Below are positions 18,231-27,773 of a stretch of DNA of 64,000 bases, one piece after another; positions within the stretch are counted from its first letter, which is position 1; each line of letters starts with the position of its first letter. The notes under the pieces were generated by a model that saw only the letters and a program-made list of their open reading frames with translations, was not told the DNA's origin and made no database searches. Origin of the DNA: Cyclobacterium amurskyense (GTDB lineage: Bacteria > Bacteroidota > Bacteroidia > Cytophagales > Cyclobacteriaceae); contig NZ_CP012040.1 of NCBI RefSeq assembly GCF_001050135.1, positions 2,046,001-2,110,000 on the forward strand. The letters run 5' to 3'. Both the position numbers and the translations under genes were made by a program.

Positions 18231-20096
18231 ATGTTTCCAATATACGATGTTATAGTAGTAGGTGCAGGTCATGCAGGTTGCGAAGCAGCACATGCAGCAG
18301 CAAAGATGGGTTCTTCTGTTTTATTGTGTACAATGAACATGAATACCATTGCCCAAATGTCTTGTAATCCTGCAATGGGTGGAGTAGCTAAAGGTCAAAT
18401 TGTAAGAGAAATTGACGCTTTGGGTGGTAAATCTGGGATAATATCAGACAAGTCTACCATACAGTTTAGAATGCTAAATCGCTCAAAAGGCCCAGCGATG
18501 TGGTCTCCAAGAAGTCAGAACGACAGGATGCGGTTTGCAGAAGAATGGAGATTAACACTAGAATCAACTCCTAATGTAGATTTTTGGCAAGAGATGATTA
18601 CAGGTTTAATCGTTAAAGATGGTAGAATAAAAGGAGTTAAAACAGGCTTAGGAATAGAAATTAAAAGTAAATCGGTAGTTCTAACAAATGGTACTTTCCT
18701 AAATGGAGTCATTCATATAGGAGAAAAAAAGATGGGAGGCGGTAGAACAGGGGAGGGCGCTTCAAAAGGAATTACCGAAGACCTTATAGAATTGGGCTTC
18801 GAATCAGGAAGAATGAAAACAGGGACTCCTCCAAGAGTAGATGGAAGAAGCCTTGATTATTCTTTGATGGAAGTACAAGAGGGAGATACTGACCCGGAGA
18901 AATTCTCCTATTCTGATTCAACTACACCTGTTCAACAACAAAGAAATTGCTGGATAACATACACCAACAAAGAAGTTCACGAAACATTGGAAACCGGTTT
19001 CGATAGATCCCCAATGTTTAATGGAAGAATTCAAGGTTTAGGTCCAAGGTATTGTCCTTCCATAGAGGACAAAATAAACCGCTTTGCTGAACGTGAAAGA
19101 CATCAGATATTCGTAGAACCAGAAGGGTGGAACACTGTTGAGATATACGTCAATGGATTCTCAACTTCCCTACCAGAAGATGTACAATACAAGGCATTAA
19201 GGAAAATAAAGGGTTTTGAGAATGCGAAAATGTTCCGTCCAGGTTATGCAATAGAATACGATTTCTTTCCTCCAACACAGCTTAAATTAACATTAGAAAC
19301 AAAAAGGATCGAAAACCTTTTCTTTGCTGGACAAATAAACGGAACAACCGGATACGAGGAAGCGGCAGCTCAAGGTTTAATGGCAGGTATAAATGCCCAT
19401 AACAAAACCAAAGAAAAAGAACCCTTTATCCTTAAGAGATCGGAAGCTTACATCGCAGTACTAATTGATGACCTTATCAATAAAGGTACAGAAGAACCTT
19501 ACCGTATGTTTACTTCCAGAGCAGAGTTTAGATTGCTGCTAAGACAGGATAATGCTGATTTAAGGCTAACACCTTATGGATATAAGCTTGGTTTGGCTAA
19601 TGAAAAAGAGTATTTACAAACTAAGGAAAAGGCAGAGAAAACAGAAGAATTGACAAAGAAACTTGAAAAGTTCAGGCTTTCACCAGACGAGTTAAACAAT
19701 GGTTTGGAAGACTTAAATACCGCACTAATCAAAGAAAAGATTACTGTGGAAAAGTTAATTAAAAGACCAAATATAGGATTACAAGACATTATCAATATAA
19801 GCACTTCACTAAAAGAAGAAACAAAAAGCTACTCTAAAGCAGTAAAGGAACAGACAGAAATTCTTATCAAATACAAATCCTATATTGATAAGGAAAAACA
19901 AATGGTTGATAAAATCAATAATTTAGAGGATTTGCAGATTCCAGCCAATATTGAGTACGACAAAATTAAAGCCCTTTCTGCAGAAGGAAGACAAAAATTA
20001 GGTAAAATCCAACCTCAAACCATTGGCCAGGCTTCAAGAATTAGTGGCGTATCACCAGCAGATATGTCAATACTTACCATCTATTTAGGAAGATAA
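18231..20096 (+). CDS. mnmG: tRNA uridine-5-carboxymethylaminomethyl modification enzyme MnmG (GidA)
   Basis: FAD enzyme that, with MnmE, installs the cmnm5 group on wobble uridine-34 of tRNAs. Length 621 is standard. Visible are the FAD motif VVGAGHAGCEAA (about 8-19), the MSCNPAMGGVAKGQIVREIDALGG segment, TGTPPRVDGRS, the GQINGTTGYEEAAAQGL FAD region and RMFTSRAEFRLLLRQDNADLRLT. This gene is a classical neighbour of chromosomal origins; here it has parS sites just upstream and a DnaA-box-rich gap 2.6 kb downstream. Confidence 0.97.
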   Translation: MFPIYDVIVVGAGHAGCEAAHAAAKMGSSVLLCTMNMNTIAQMSCNPAMGGVAKGQIVREIDALGGKSGIISDKSTIQFRMLNRSKGPAMWSPRSQNDRMRFAEEWRLTLESTPNVDFWQEMITGLIVKDGRIKGVKTGLGIEIKSKSVVLTNGTFLNGVIHIGEKKMGGGRTGEGASKGITEDLIELGFESGRMKTGTPPRVDGRSLDYSLMEVQEGDTDPEKFSYSDSTTPVQQQRNCWITYTNKEVHETLETGFDRSPMFNGRIQGLGPRYCPSIEDKINRFAERERHQIFVEPEGWNTVEIYVNGFSTSLPEDVQYKALRKIKGFENAKMFRPGYAIEYDFFPPTQLKLTLETKRIENLFFAGQINGTTGYEEAAAQGLMAGINAHNKTKEKEPFILKRSEAYIAVLIDDLINKGTEEPYRMFTSRAEFRLLLRQDNADLRLTPYGYKLGLANEKEYLQTKEKAEKTEELTKKLEKFRLSPDELNNGLEDLNTALIKEKITVEKLIKRPNIGLQDIINISTSLKEETKSYSKAVKEQTEILIKYKSYIDKEKQMVDKINNLEDLQIPANIEYDKIKALSAEGRQKLGKIQPQTIGQASRISGVSPADMSILTIYLGR

Positions 20097-20097
20097 C

Positions 20098-20985
20098 ATG
20101 TACGAAAGGTTAACCAAATGTCCACTTTGTAAAAGTGAACAGTTTATTAATCATCTTGTAGTAAAGGACCATGCTATTAGCAAGGAATCATTTATCATAT
20201 GCGAATGCCAAAATTGTAACATTTGGTTTACCAACCCTAGACCTAATGAAGAGAACATCGCTAAGTATTATGACAAGCCATCTTATATCTCACATCAGGA
20301 TAAAAGTAAAAACTTAACTGATATCGTCTATAAGGCAGTTAGAAAATATACTTTAAGCCAAAAATTAAATTGGGTCAATAGCAGGCAAAGCAGTAAAGGT
20401 AGAATACTTGATTATGGCTGTGGAATAGGCCTCTTTGTGAAAACTTGTTCCGAAGATGGTTGGAAAGCCTTTGGTATGGAACCCAATGAAAAAGCAGCAA
20501 CATTTGCAGTAAAGAATATCGGCATCAATATTATCCCCCGGTTGAAAGACCTTGAGAAAGAGAAAAAGTTTGATGTTATAACCTTGTTTCATGTTCTTGA
20601 ACATGTACATAAACTAAATGAAACAATAGATATATTGCTCAGCAGACTAAAGAAAAGAGGTCTATTGTTCATTGCTGTACCCAACAGAGATTCATTGGAT
20701 GCCAAATCATTCAAAGAAAATTGGGCAGCCTTGGACGTACCAAGACACCTATACCACTTCAATAGCAGTTCAATGGAATACCTCTCAGACAAACACAACT
20801 GCAGAATAGTAGATACAATACCTATGAAATTTGATAGCTACTATGTATCCTTATTGAGTCACCAATATTTAGGATCTAAGAATATATACATAGAAGCAAT
20901 CAAATCAGGATACAAATCTAATCAACAGGCAAAATTAAATGGTAACAATTATTCAAGTTTGCTATTTGTGATCAAAAAGAAATGA
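20098..20985 (+). CDS. Class I SAM-dependent methyltransferase with N-terminal zinc ribbon
   Basis: 295-residue methyltransferase. The N-terminus carries CPLCKSEQF and CECQNC pairs (about 8-41), a probable zinc ribbon. The SAM-binding motif I is ILDYGCGIGLFVK (about 102-114), followed by GMEPNEKAA and the VITLFHVLEHVH motif. This architecture is common among methyltransferases acting on sugars or lipid-linked saccharides, but the substrate cannot be inferred. It starts 1 bp after mnmG and overlaps the next lipoprotein gene by 4 bp, so it belongs to the mnmG operon. Confidence 0.82.
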   Translation: MYERLTKCPLCKSEQFINHLVVKDHAISKESFIICECQNCNIWFTNPRPNEENIAKYYDKPSYISHQDKSKNLTDIVYKAVRKYTLSQKLNWVNSRQSSKGRILDYGCGIGLFVKTCSEDGWKAFGMEPNEKAATFAVKNIGINIIPRLKDLEKEKKFDVITLFHVLEHVHKLNETIDILLSRLKKRGLLFIAVPNRDSLDAKSFKENWAALDVPRHLYHFNSSSMEYLSDKHNCRIVDTIPMKFDSYYVSLLSHQYLGSKNIYIEAIKSGYKSNQQAKLNGNNYSSLLFVIKKK

Positions 20986-22736
20986 ACCAGTTTATCTTCA
21001 AAATATCATTCATTATAATTGCCTCCATATTGGGTTCATGTGCCAAACAAAGTTCACCTATGGGAGGACCAAAGGATGAGGAGCCACCTATACTTATCTC
21101 TTCAAATCCAATTAATGAAAGCATTAATGTGAAACCTGAAAAGATAGATCTAGAATTTAATGAATATATAAAGCTAGAAAACCCTTCTCAATCCATAATA
21201 ATCACTCCTAAAGTAGAAAAAGACAAGGTAGAATTCCTGGCAATAAAAAATAGAGTTCAAATTTCATTGAATCAGGAATTGGAGGACAATACAACTTACG
21301 TCTTCAATTTTCAGAAAAGTATTCAGGACGCTTCTGAAGGCAATCCGGCAGAAAGACTAAAACTTGTATTTTCAACAGGTGAAACCATAGATAGCTTAAC
21401 TGTAACCGGTAAAGTAGATTATTGGTTTTCTAAGGACAATGAAAATTACAAAGACCTGTTAGTAGGTTTATACATTAATGAGGACACTACAGACCTCTTT
21501 ACGGCTGCTCCCTATTATATCGCTCAGGTAGACACAGCAGGTAAATTTGAAATAACAAATATAAAAGCAGGAACCTTTAGAGCCTATGCATGGTATGATG
21601 ATAACAATTCTTTAAAAGCAGAATACCGTAACGAGCCTTATGGATTTATAACTGAACCAATAGAAGTAAAAGAAAATCTGAATAACCTTCATATAAATAT
21701 CAACAGAGCAGATCTAAGCCCACTTAAAATAAACAGATCCTCTAGTTCAGGAAGTAATTTTGATGTAATACTAAGCAAAGATTTAGCTAGTTATGAAGTA
21801 AAACATCCCGATAAGAATGAAAAGCTATTCTTTAGATTAAAAGAAAATAACTTAAGATTTTACCACACAGAACTATTGAATGACAGTACTCAGGTTGAAT
21901 TACAATTGATCGATTCAGTAGGAGCGAAGGTGGATACAACCCTATATGCTCGTTTTGAAGAAAGTGAAAGAAATAAGGAAAAGCTTGAAGTCACTTCTAA
22001 GGGTCCAATAAAATTCACCAAATTAATTAAGGCCAAATTAGGGTTCAATAAACCACTAATAGATATCAATTACGATTCTTTATACTTGAGTTACGATACA
22101 GCAAGTACCATCCCTATAACACCTGATATGGTTTGGCTTACAGATAGTACAAATAGTTGGACAGAATTAAACATTTCCATACCTATAAACGATTCCATAC
22201 CTTTTGAAAAATACAAACTAATAGCAGCAGATTCTACCTTCAAAGACGTAGAAAACCTATGGAATGAAAAGCCATTTGAAGTCAATTATAATCGTCTCAA
22301 AAGTGACAATTTAGGGGATGAAATAAGTGGTATTATTGATACTGATGAAAGACCTATAATGGTTCAATTATTGGACACAAAAGGAATTGTAGTAGTAGAG
22401 CAATACCTTGAAGAAAGCAACGAATTTATCTTTACTAAACTGGAAGCTACAAATTATCAATTGCGTGCTTACGTAGATAGAAATGGGAACAAGGCATGGG
22501 ATCCAGGTAATATCAACTTAAAGATTCAACCTGAACCTGTGTATTTCTTCCAAGACGAAAAAACGGGTAAAAGAGAACTACTATTAAGAGGTGGATGGAC
22601 AGTAAATGAACAGACTATCAGGAAAAGAAGGGAATCCGGTCTACTTATTAACAAAAATGAGCACAAATACATAGATATTGAGAGATTACCATTAGAAATA
22701 ATGGAAATTAATGAAGAATATTTTATAAACAATTGA
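20982..22736 (+). CDS. Ig-like (Big_5) domain lipoprotein
   Basis: 584-residue exported lipoprotein with signal IIIASILGSC (Cys about 20). The N-terminal domain (about 35-135) has the Big_5 pattern: PPILISSNPINESINV, then LEFNEYIKL and TTYVFNFQKSIQDASEGNP. The remainder is beta-rich, with a segment near residue 190 (GKFEITNIKAGTFRAYAWYDDN) resembling carboxypeptidase-regulatory-like repeats, and a second similar one near 485 (LEATNYQLRAYVDRNGNKAWDPG). The latter may form calcium-binding-like loops (D-x-N-x-N). Function unknown; the family is common beside mnmG in Cytophagales. It overlaps the methyltransferase gene by 4 bp (ATGA). Confidence 0.8.
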   Translation: MNQFIFKISFIIIASILGSCAKQSSPMGGPKDEEPPILISSNPINESINVKPEKIDLEFNEYIKLENPSQSIIITPKVEKDKVEFLAIKNRVQISLNQELEDNTTYVFNFQKSIQDASEGNPAERLKLVFSTGETIDSLTVTGKVDYWFSKDNENYKDLLVGLYINEDTTDLFTAAPYYIAQVDTAGKFEITNIKAGTFRAYAWYDDNNSLKAEYRNEPYGFITEPIEVKENLNNLHININRADLSPLKINRSSSSGSNFDVILSKDLASYEVKHPDKNEKLFFRLKENNLRFYHTELLNDSTQVELQLIDSVGAKVDTTLYARFEESERNKEKLEVTSKGPIKFTKLIKAKLGFNKPLIDINYDSLYLSYDTASTIPITPDMVWLTDSTNSWTELNISIPINDSIPFEKYKLIAADSTFKDVENLWNEKPFEVNYNRLKSDNLGDEISGIIDTDERPIMVQLLDTKGIVVVEQYLEESNEFIFTKLEATNYQLRAYVDRNGNKAWDPGNINLKIQPEPVYFFQDEKTGKRELLLRGGWTVNEQTIRKRRESGLLINKNEHKYIDIERLPLEIMEINEEYFINN

Positions 22737-23531
22737 TTTATAGATATTTATAAATATTTAGCATGAATTCAAATTCTGTTGATAAGCTCAATTCTAAAGT
22801 GGATAAGTATATAGATACCTGTTTATATCAACATCCAAAATCAGGATTAATCACAATTTTAACCAACAACTTTATCAGCTGGGGATAACCTTTCACTTGT
22901 TCACAATTATCCACATAGATACCAACCGAATACTTATACCCCATAGAATTACATGATTTATACACATAATATTTTTAATCAAATACAGTAGGCACAACAT
23001 CAGTAACTTAGATATAAAAAATGATGTGCATAAGTAGTGAATAAATACACAAATACCTGCACAATAAAGTTAGTAGTGAAAAACTTGAAGGTTTACCAAC
23101 ATATCCACTCTATAATAATAACAATAGATTTTTTAATTTATAAATTTCTTAAAATAAATAAGGTGTGTATAAATCGGAAACCTTGAATCCTAAATCAAGC
23201 ATCTCATTAAGAATTAACTTAAAAAAATTCATCATTAAAAGTCTTTACAATTTTCAACGGAAGTAATTTTCCTTTAACCATTTTTACTTTAAAAAGAAGA
23301 CAAGTATTCTTTAAAAGTCTTAAAGCTTATCGACAGGCTTAAAAATCTTTTTGTACTAGAATTTTAAACAAAAAAAGTCGATCTGCGACTAAGTATTTAA
23401 GTGAAATATAGCTAGTAAGTTTAGTTAAAAGTTAAGTCTACCTACCTAAAACCCTTACTACAAACTTCTTAATTCTTGTCAATTTATTATGCATGCATAA
23501 TTATTTTTATTAAATTGATGCCGATAGGAAA
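22737..23531. other. Candidate chromosomal replication origin (oriC) with DnaA-box cluster
   Basis: A 795-bp gene-free AT-rich stretch. DnaA boxes (consensus TTATCCACA): one exact at 22907-22915 (+); 8/9 matches at 22777-22785 (-), 22798-22806 (-), 22880-22888 (-), 22958-22966 (+), 23025-23033 (-), 23164-23172 (-) and 23327-23335 (+). The segment 23101-23160 has only 7 G/C in 60 bases and could be the unwinding element. A small hairpin AGTCG-CGACT is at 23376-23390. With mnmG and two parS sites 4.6 kb away, an origin is the best explanation. dnaA is not in the window, which is common in this phylum. Confidence 0.75.
23486..23501. promoter_or_regulatory. Perfect palindrome, probable MarR-family operator
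   Basis: ATTATGCATGCATAAT is a perfect 16-bp palindrome 30 bp upstream of the MarR-type gene and its fad operon. MarR dimers bind palindromes of about this size, often autoregulating. Binding is inferred from position and symmetry only. Confidence 0.6.
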
Positions 23532-23975
23532 ATGAAAAAAGAAGAAACAATAGATTACCAGATTAAATCATGTTGGCATTCCATTTCGAGAATGTATAAC
23601 CAAAAGGCCAATATGGAGGGAATTACCACTTCCATGGGATTTGTCCTTATTAATATACATTCGACTGAAGGAACAGCAGCAACTAAAATAGCTCCCCAAA
23701 TGGGATTGGAGTCAAGGAGTCTTACCAGGCTTCTTAAGACCATGGTTGAAAAGGAATTGATTGTGAAGGTCCCAGACAAGGAGGACAAACGCTCCGTTAA
23801 GGTTTTTTTAACAGAAAAAGGAAAACAAAAAAAAGCAGCAGCAGTAAGTACTATTAAAGAGTTCAATGAAAAAGTACGTGAACATTTAAGCGAAGAAGAG
23901 TTTGGAGTCTTTTTTGTATTGTTTGATAAAATAAATTCGGTGATTGATGAACTACAAAAACCGGAAACCAAATAG
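23532..23975 (+). CDS. MarR-family transcriptional regulator of the fad operon
   Basis: 147-residue winged-helix regulator. The recognition region reads GTAATKIAPQMGLESRSLTRLLKTMVEKELIVKVPDKEDKRSVKVFLTEKGK (about 50-105), with the typical D-x-R wing. It begins a plus-strand cluster with fadN, fadA and fadE (34 bp to fadN), so it probably represses beta-oxidation until an acyl-CoA or fatty acid releases it, analogous in role to unrelated FadR proteins. The palindrome at 23486-23501 is the likely operator. Confidence 0.87.
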   Translation: MKKEETIDYQIKSCWHSISRMYNQKANMEGITTSMGFVLINIHSTEGTAATKIAPQMGLESRSLTRLLKTMVEKELIVKVPDKEDKRSVKVFLTEKGKQKKAAAVSTIKEFNEKVREHLSEEEFGVFFVLFDKINSVIDELQKPETK

Positions 23976-24009
23976 ATATAATCAATAACAATAAGCAAAT
24001 ATATAACCA

Positions 24010-26415
24010 ATGAAAAAAAGCATAAAAAAAGTTGCCGTTTTAGGTTCCGGAATTATGGGATCGAGGATTGCTTGTCATTTCGCCAATATAGGGGTAGAAG
24101 TGTTGCTTTTGGATATAATTCCTAAAGCCCCAAATGATAAAGAAGCGAAGAAAGGCTTAACTATTGAAAGCAAGGAAGTAAGAAACCGAATTGTTAACGA
24201 TGCGTTGAAAAGCACCCTTTTTTCAAAACCTTCGCCCATTTATGATAAGGAATACATAAAAAGAATAACAACGGGTAATTTCGATGATGACTTACCTAAA
24301 ATCAATGGTTACGATTGGGTAATTGAAGTAATCGTTGAAAATCTGGAGATCAAGCAAGGGCTTTATGAAAAGGTAGAAAAATACAGAAAGCCAGGAAGCC
24401 TAATTACTTCAAATACTTCAGGTATACCTATTCACTTGATGAGTGACAATAGGTCTGAAGATTTTCAAGAATGTTTTGCTGGCACCCACTTTTTTAATCC
24501 TCCAAGGTACCTTCGTTTGTTTGAAGTAATTCCTGGTCCTAAAACCAAACCAGAGGTTATTGACTTTTTAATGGAATATGGAGATAGGTTCTTAGGTAAA
24601 GAAACGGTTCTATGTAAGGATACACCTGCATTTATAGCGAATAGGGTAGGCGTCTATGCACTTATTTCAGCATTGCATACTATAGAAGAACAAGGTTTGA
24701 CTGTGTCTGAGGTTGACAAGATGACCGGAACAGTCATAGGGAGGGCAAAATCAGCCACTTTCAGAACCTTAGACGTAGTTGGGCTTGATACTACCGTACA
24801 TGTAGCTAACAACCTTTACAATGTACTAGAACACGATGAATCGAGAGATAAATTCAAGCTTCCGAAAAGTGTCCAGATGCTAAATGACAATAAATGGTAT
24901 GGGGATAAAAGTGGAAAGGGCTTTTTTCAAATGATCAGACATAAGGATGGTCGCAAGGAGCTTAAAGAAATCGATTTTAAAACCTTTGAATATATCCCCG
25001 TAGAAAAACCAAAAATTAAAGCTTTAGAGGCATCTAAAGGAATTGATGATCTAAAAGAGAGAATTAAATTTTTGGTTAATTATGATGACAAAGCAGGAAC
25101 CTTTTATAGGACTATCTTTTATGATCTTTTTAGGTATTGCTCCTTTAGGATACCAGAAATAGCTGATGAATTGTACAGAATAGACCAGGCTGTTAGTGCT
25201 GGTTTTGGGTGGGAATATGGACCATTTGAGAACTGGGATATTTTGGGAGTCAAGTCCACTGTGGAAGCAATGGAAAAAGCAGGAGAAAAACCTGCGGAAT
25301 GGGTTTATGAAATGTTAGCCGCAGGGCATAGCAGTTTTTATAAAGTAGAGAATGGTAAAAAACATTATTATGACATTCCTACCAAGTCTTATATCCCGGT
25401 TCCAGGATTGGAAGAATTTTTACTACTGGACACGCTTAAATCAGCAGAAAAGAAAATCTGGGGAAATGAAGGTGCATCCATATATGACTTAGGCGATGAG
25501 GTAATAGGTTTGGAGTTCCATACCAAAATGAACTCTATGGGTCAGGAAGTAGTAGAGGGAATTAATATGGCCATTAATATGGCTGAAAAATCCTATAAAG
25601 GACTTGTGATAGGCAATGAAGGTGGAAACTTCTCTGCAGGAGCAAATCTAGCCATGATTTATATGTTTGCTGGAGATCAGGATTTTGATGAAATCAATTT
25701 AATGATTGCGCAATTTCAAAACACCATGCTTAGGGCAAGGTTTTCTTCAGTACCGGTAGTAGTAGCCCCTCACAATATGGCTTTGGGAGGTGGATGTGAA
25801 CTGTCCTTGCATGCAGATGCAGTTCAAGCCCATGCTGAACTGTACATGGGTTTAGTAGAGGTAGGCGTAGGTTTAATTCCTGGTGGTGGCGGAACTAAAG
25901 AGATGACCTTGAGATTTTCTAAAGACACTGCCCCTGGTGATGTTGAATTGAATCGACTTCAGGATATTTTCATGAACATAGCTACAGCCAAGGTATCGAC
26001 TTCTGCTGCAGAGGCAAGAAATTTCGGTTATTTGGAAGAAAAGGATGCCATTACCATAAACAGAAAACGTCAATTAGCGGAAGCAAAACAAAAAGTTATT
26101 GCCTTGTCTGATGCAGGTTATACACAACCTATTGAGCGAAATGACATTAAAGTGTTAGGTAAATCTTCATTGGCACTTTTTGAAACTGGAATATCGGGTA
26201 TGCGTTTTGGCTCCTATATTTCTGAACATGATGCAAAAATTGCTAGAAAACTAGCTTGGGTAATGAGTGGTGGTGATCTATCCAGTCCAACAGAAGTAAG
26301 TGAAAGGTACTTACTGGATTTAGAAAGAGAGGCCTTCCTAAGCCTTACCGGGGAAAAGAAAACCCTAGAGAGGATTCACAGTATTCTTTTTAAAGGCAAA
26401 CCTTTGAGAAACTAA
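24010..26415 (+). CDS. fadN: 3-hydroxyacyl-CoA dehydrogenase / enoyl-CoA hydratase, FadN type
   Basis: Bifunctional beta-oxidation enzyme that hydrates enoyl-CoA and oxidises 3-hydroxyacyl-CoA. The domain order is dehydrogenase first (NAD motif VLGSGIMGSRIACHFANIG, about 10-28; GTHFFNPPRYLRLFEVIPG), then the C-terminal dehydrogenase domain (about 200-440), then the hydratase (about 480-700; GGNFSAGANL and ALGGGCELSLHAD oxyanion-hole regions). This order matches FadN of Bacillus and is the reverse of E. coli FadB. Length 801 fits. fadA follows after 99 bp. Confidence 0.93.
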   Translation: MKKSIKKVAVLGSGIMGSRIACHFANIGVEVLLLDIIPKAPNDKEAKKGLTIESKEVRNRIVNDALKSTLFSKPSPIYDKEYIKRITTGNFDDDLPKINGYDWVIEVIVENLEIKQGLYEKVEKYRKPGSLITSNTSGIPIHLMSDNRSEDFQECFAGTHFFNPPRYLRLFEVIPGPKTKPEVIDFLMEYGDRFLGKETVLCKDTPAFIANRVGVYALISALHTIEEQGLTVSEVDKMTGTVIGRAKSATFRTLDVVGLDTTVHVANNLYNVLEHDESRDKFKLPKSVQMLNDNKWYGDKSGKGFFQMIRHKDGRKELKEIDFKTFEYIPVEKPKIKALEASKGIDDLKERIKFLVNYDDKAGTFYRTIFYDLFRYCSFRIPEIADELYRIDQAVSAGFGWEYGPFENWDILGVKSTVEAMEKAGEKPAEWVYEMLAAGHSSFYKVENGKKHYYDIPTKSYIPVPGLEEFLLLDTLKSAEKKIWGNEGASIYDLGDEVIGLEFHTKMNSMGQEVVEGINMAINMAEKSYKGLVIGNEGGNFSAGANLAMIYMFAGDQDFDEINLMIAQFQNTMLRARFSSVPVVVAPHNMALGGGCELSLHADAVQAHAELYMGLVEVGVGLIPGGGGTKEMTLRFSKDTAPGDVELNRLQDIFMNIATAKVSTSAAEARNFGYLEEKDAITINRKRQLAEAKQKVIALSDAGYTQPIERNDIKVLGKSSLALFETGISGMRFGSYISEHDAKIARKLAWVMSGGDLSSPTEVSERYLLDLEREAFLSLTGEKKTLERIHSILFKGKPLRN

Positions 26416-26514
26416 TTCAAGCATTGATCAAATAAGAAATTTTGATTCTGCTATGAATTCTTCAAGTTAGCTTCATTCAATTTAACCGTATTCAAGCATT
26501 AAAATAAACATCAA

Positions 26515-27687
26515 ATGGAAGCATATATTATCAATGGCTATAGATCTGCAATAGGAAAGGCGAAAAAAGGAGGGTTCCGGTTTTATAGGCCAGACGATTT
26601 AGCAGCCGATATCATAAAACATTTAATGGTCAACACTCCAGGTTTAGAAACCAAAATGGTGGATGACCTTATTGTAGGAAATGCTATTCCGGAAGCAGAG
26701 CAAGGCATGCAAATGGGAAGAATGATTTCTCTTTTGGCTTTGTCTGAAGATACCCCGGGCTTTATTATTAACAGGTATTGTGGCTCTGGGCTGGAAGCTA
26801 TTGCTTTGGCAACGGCGAAAATAAAATCGGGAATGGCTGATTGTATTATTGCCGGTGGTACTGAATCCATGTCCATGGTACCTATGATGGGCTATAAGAC
26901 AGCTTTAAATTATAAAATAGCTACCGAAAACCCTGATTACTATCTTAACATGGGTTTAACCGCTGAAGAACTGGCAAAAGACTTTAATGTCACCAGAGAG
27001 GATTCAGATCAATTTGCTGTAAAATCCCATGAGAAAGCCATTAGTGCTATCAAAGAAGGAAGGTTTAAGGATGAGATTGTACCTGTGGAAGTGGAAGAAA
27101 CCTATTTGGATGAAAATTTAAAAAGGCAGACAAGAAAATACATAGTAGATACAGATGAAGGTCCTCGACCAGGAACTACCATGGAGGTATTGTCTAATCT
27201 AAAGCCTGTATTTAAACAAGGTGGCCAGGTTACCGCAGGAAACTCTTCCCAAACCTCTGATGGGGCCTCATTTGTTGTCGTTATGTCAGAGCGGTTGATG
27301 AAAGAATTAGCACTTGACCCCATGGCGAGACTTGCTTCCTACAGCGTAGGTGGCGTAGAACCAAGGATTATGGGAATGGGCCCGACAATAGCTGTTCCAA
27401 AAGCACTGAAACAAGCTGGCATTACCATGAATGACATCGACCTGATTGAGCTGAACGAAGCTTTTGCCACTCAGGCATTGGGAGTTATTCGGGCCTTGGA
27501 TTTTAATCCTGACATAGTCAATGTAAACGGTGGTGCTGTGGCTTTAGGCCATCCACTAGGTTGTACAGGAGCCAAACTCAGTGTTCAAATAATGAATGAA
27601 CTGAAAAGAAGAGAAGGTAAATATGGTCTTGTAACTGCTTGCGTTGGAGGAGGTCAAGGTGTAGCAGGTATAATAGAACTGCTATAA
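26515..27687 (+). CDS. fadA: Acetyl-CoA acyltransferase (3-ketoacyl-CoA thiolase)
   Basis: Thiolase for the last beta-oxidation step, releasing acetyl-CoA. The nucleophile Cys89 is in NRYCGSGLEAI; the catalytic His is in GGAVALGHPLGCTGAK, and the second Cys in VTACVGGGQG near the C-terminus. NEAFATQALG is also present. Length 390 is typical. Middle gene of the fadN-fadA-fadE cluster. Confidence 0.95.
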   Translation: MEAYIINGYRSAIGKAKKGGFRFYRPDDLAADIIKHLMVNTPGLETKMVDDLIVGNAIPEAEQGMQMGRMISLLALSEDTPGFIINRYCGSGLEAIALATAKIKSGMADCIIAGGTESMSMVPMMGYKTALNYKIATENPDYYLNMGLTAEELAKDFNVTREDSDQFAVKSHEKAISAIKEGRFKDEIVPVEVEETYLDENLKRQTRKYIVDTDEGPRPGTTMEVLSNLKPVFKQGGQVTAGNSSQTSDGASFVVVMSERLMKELALDPMARLASYSVGGVEPRIMGMGPTIAVPKALKQAGITMNDIDLIELNEAFATQALGVIRALDFNPDIVNVNGGAVALGHPLGCTGAKLSVQIMNELKRREGKYGLVTACVGGGQGVAGIIELL

Positions 27688-27773
27688 TAATTTTGTTACG
27701 GGTAATTGGCTGCAAGCGAAAATTACCTTTTGATTTTGGCTTATAGTTTTGATTGTCTAAACAGGAATTTAAC

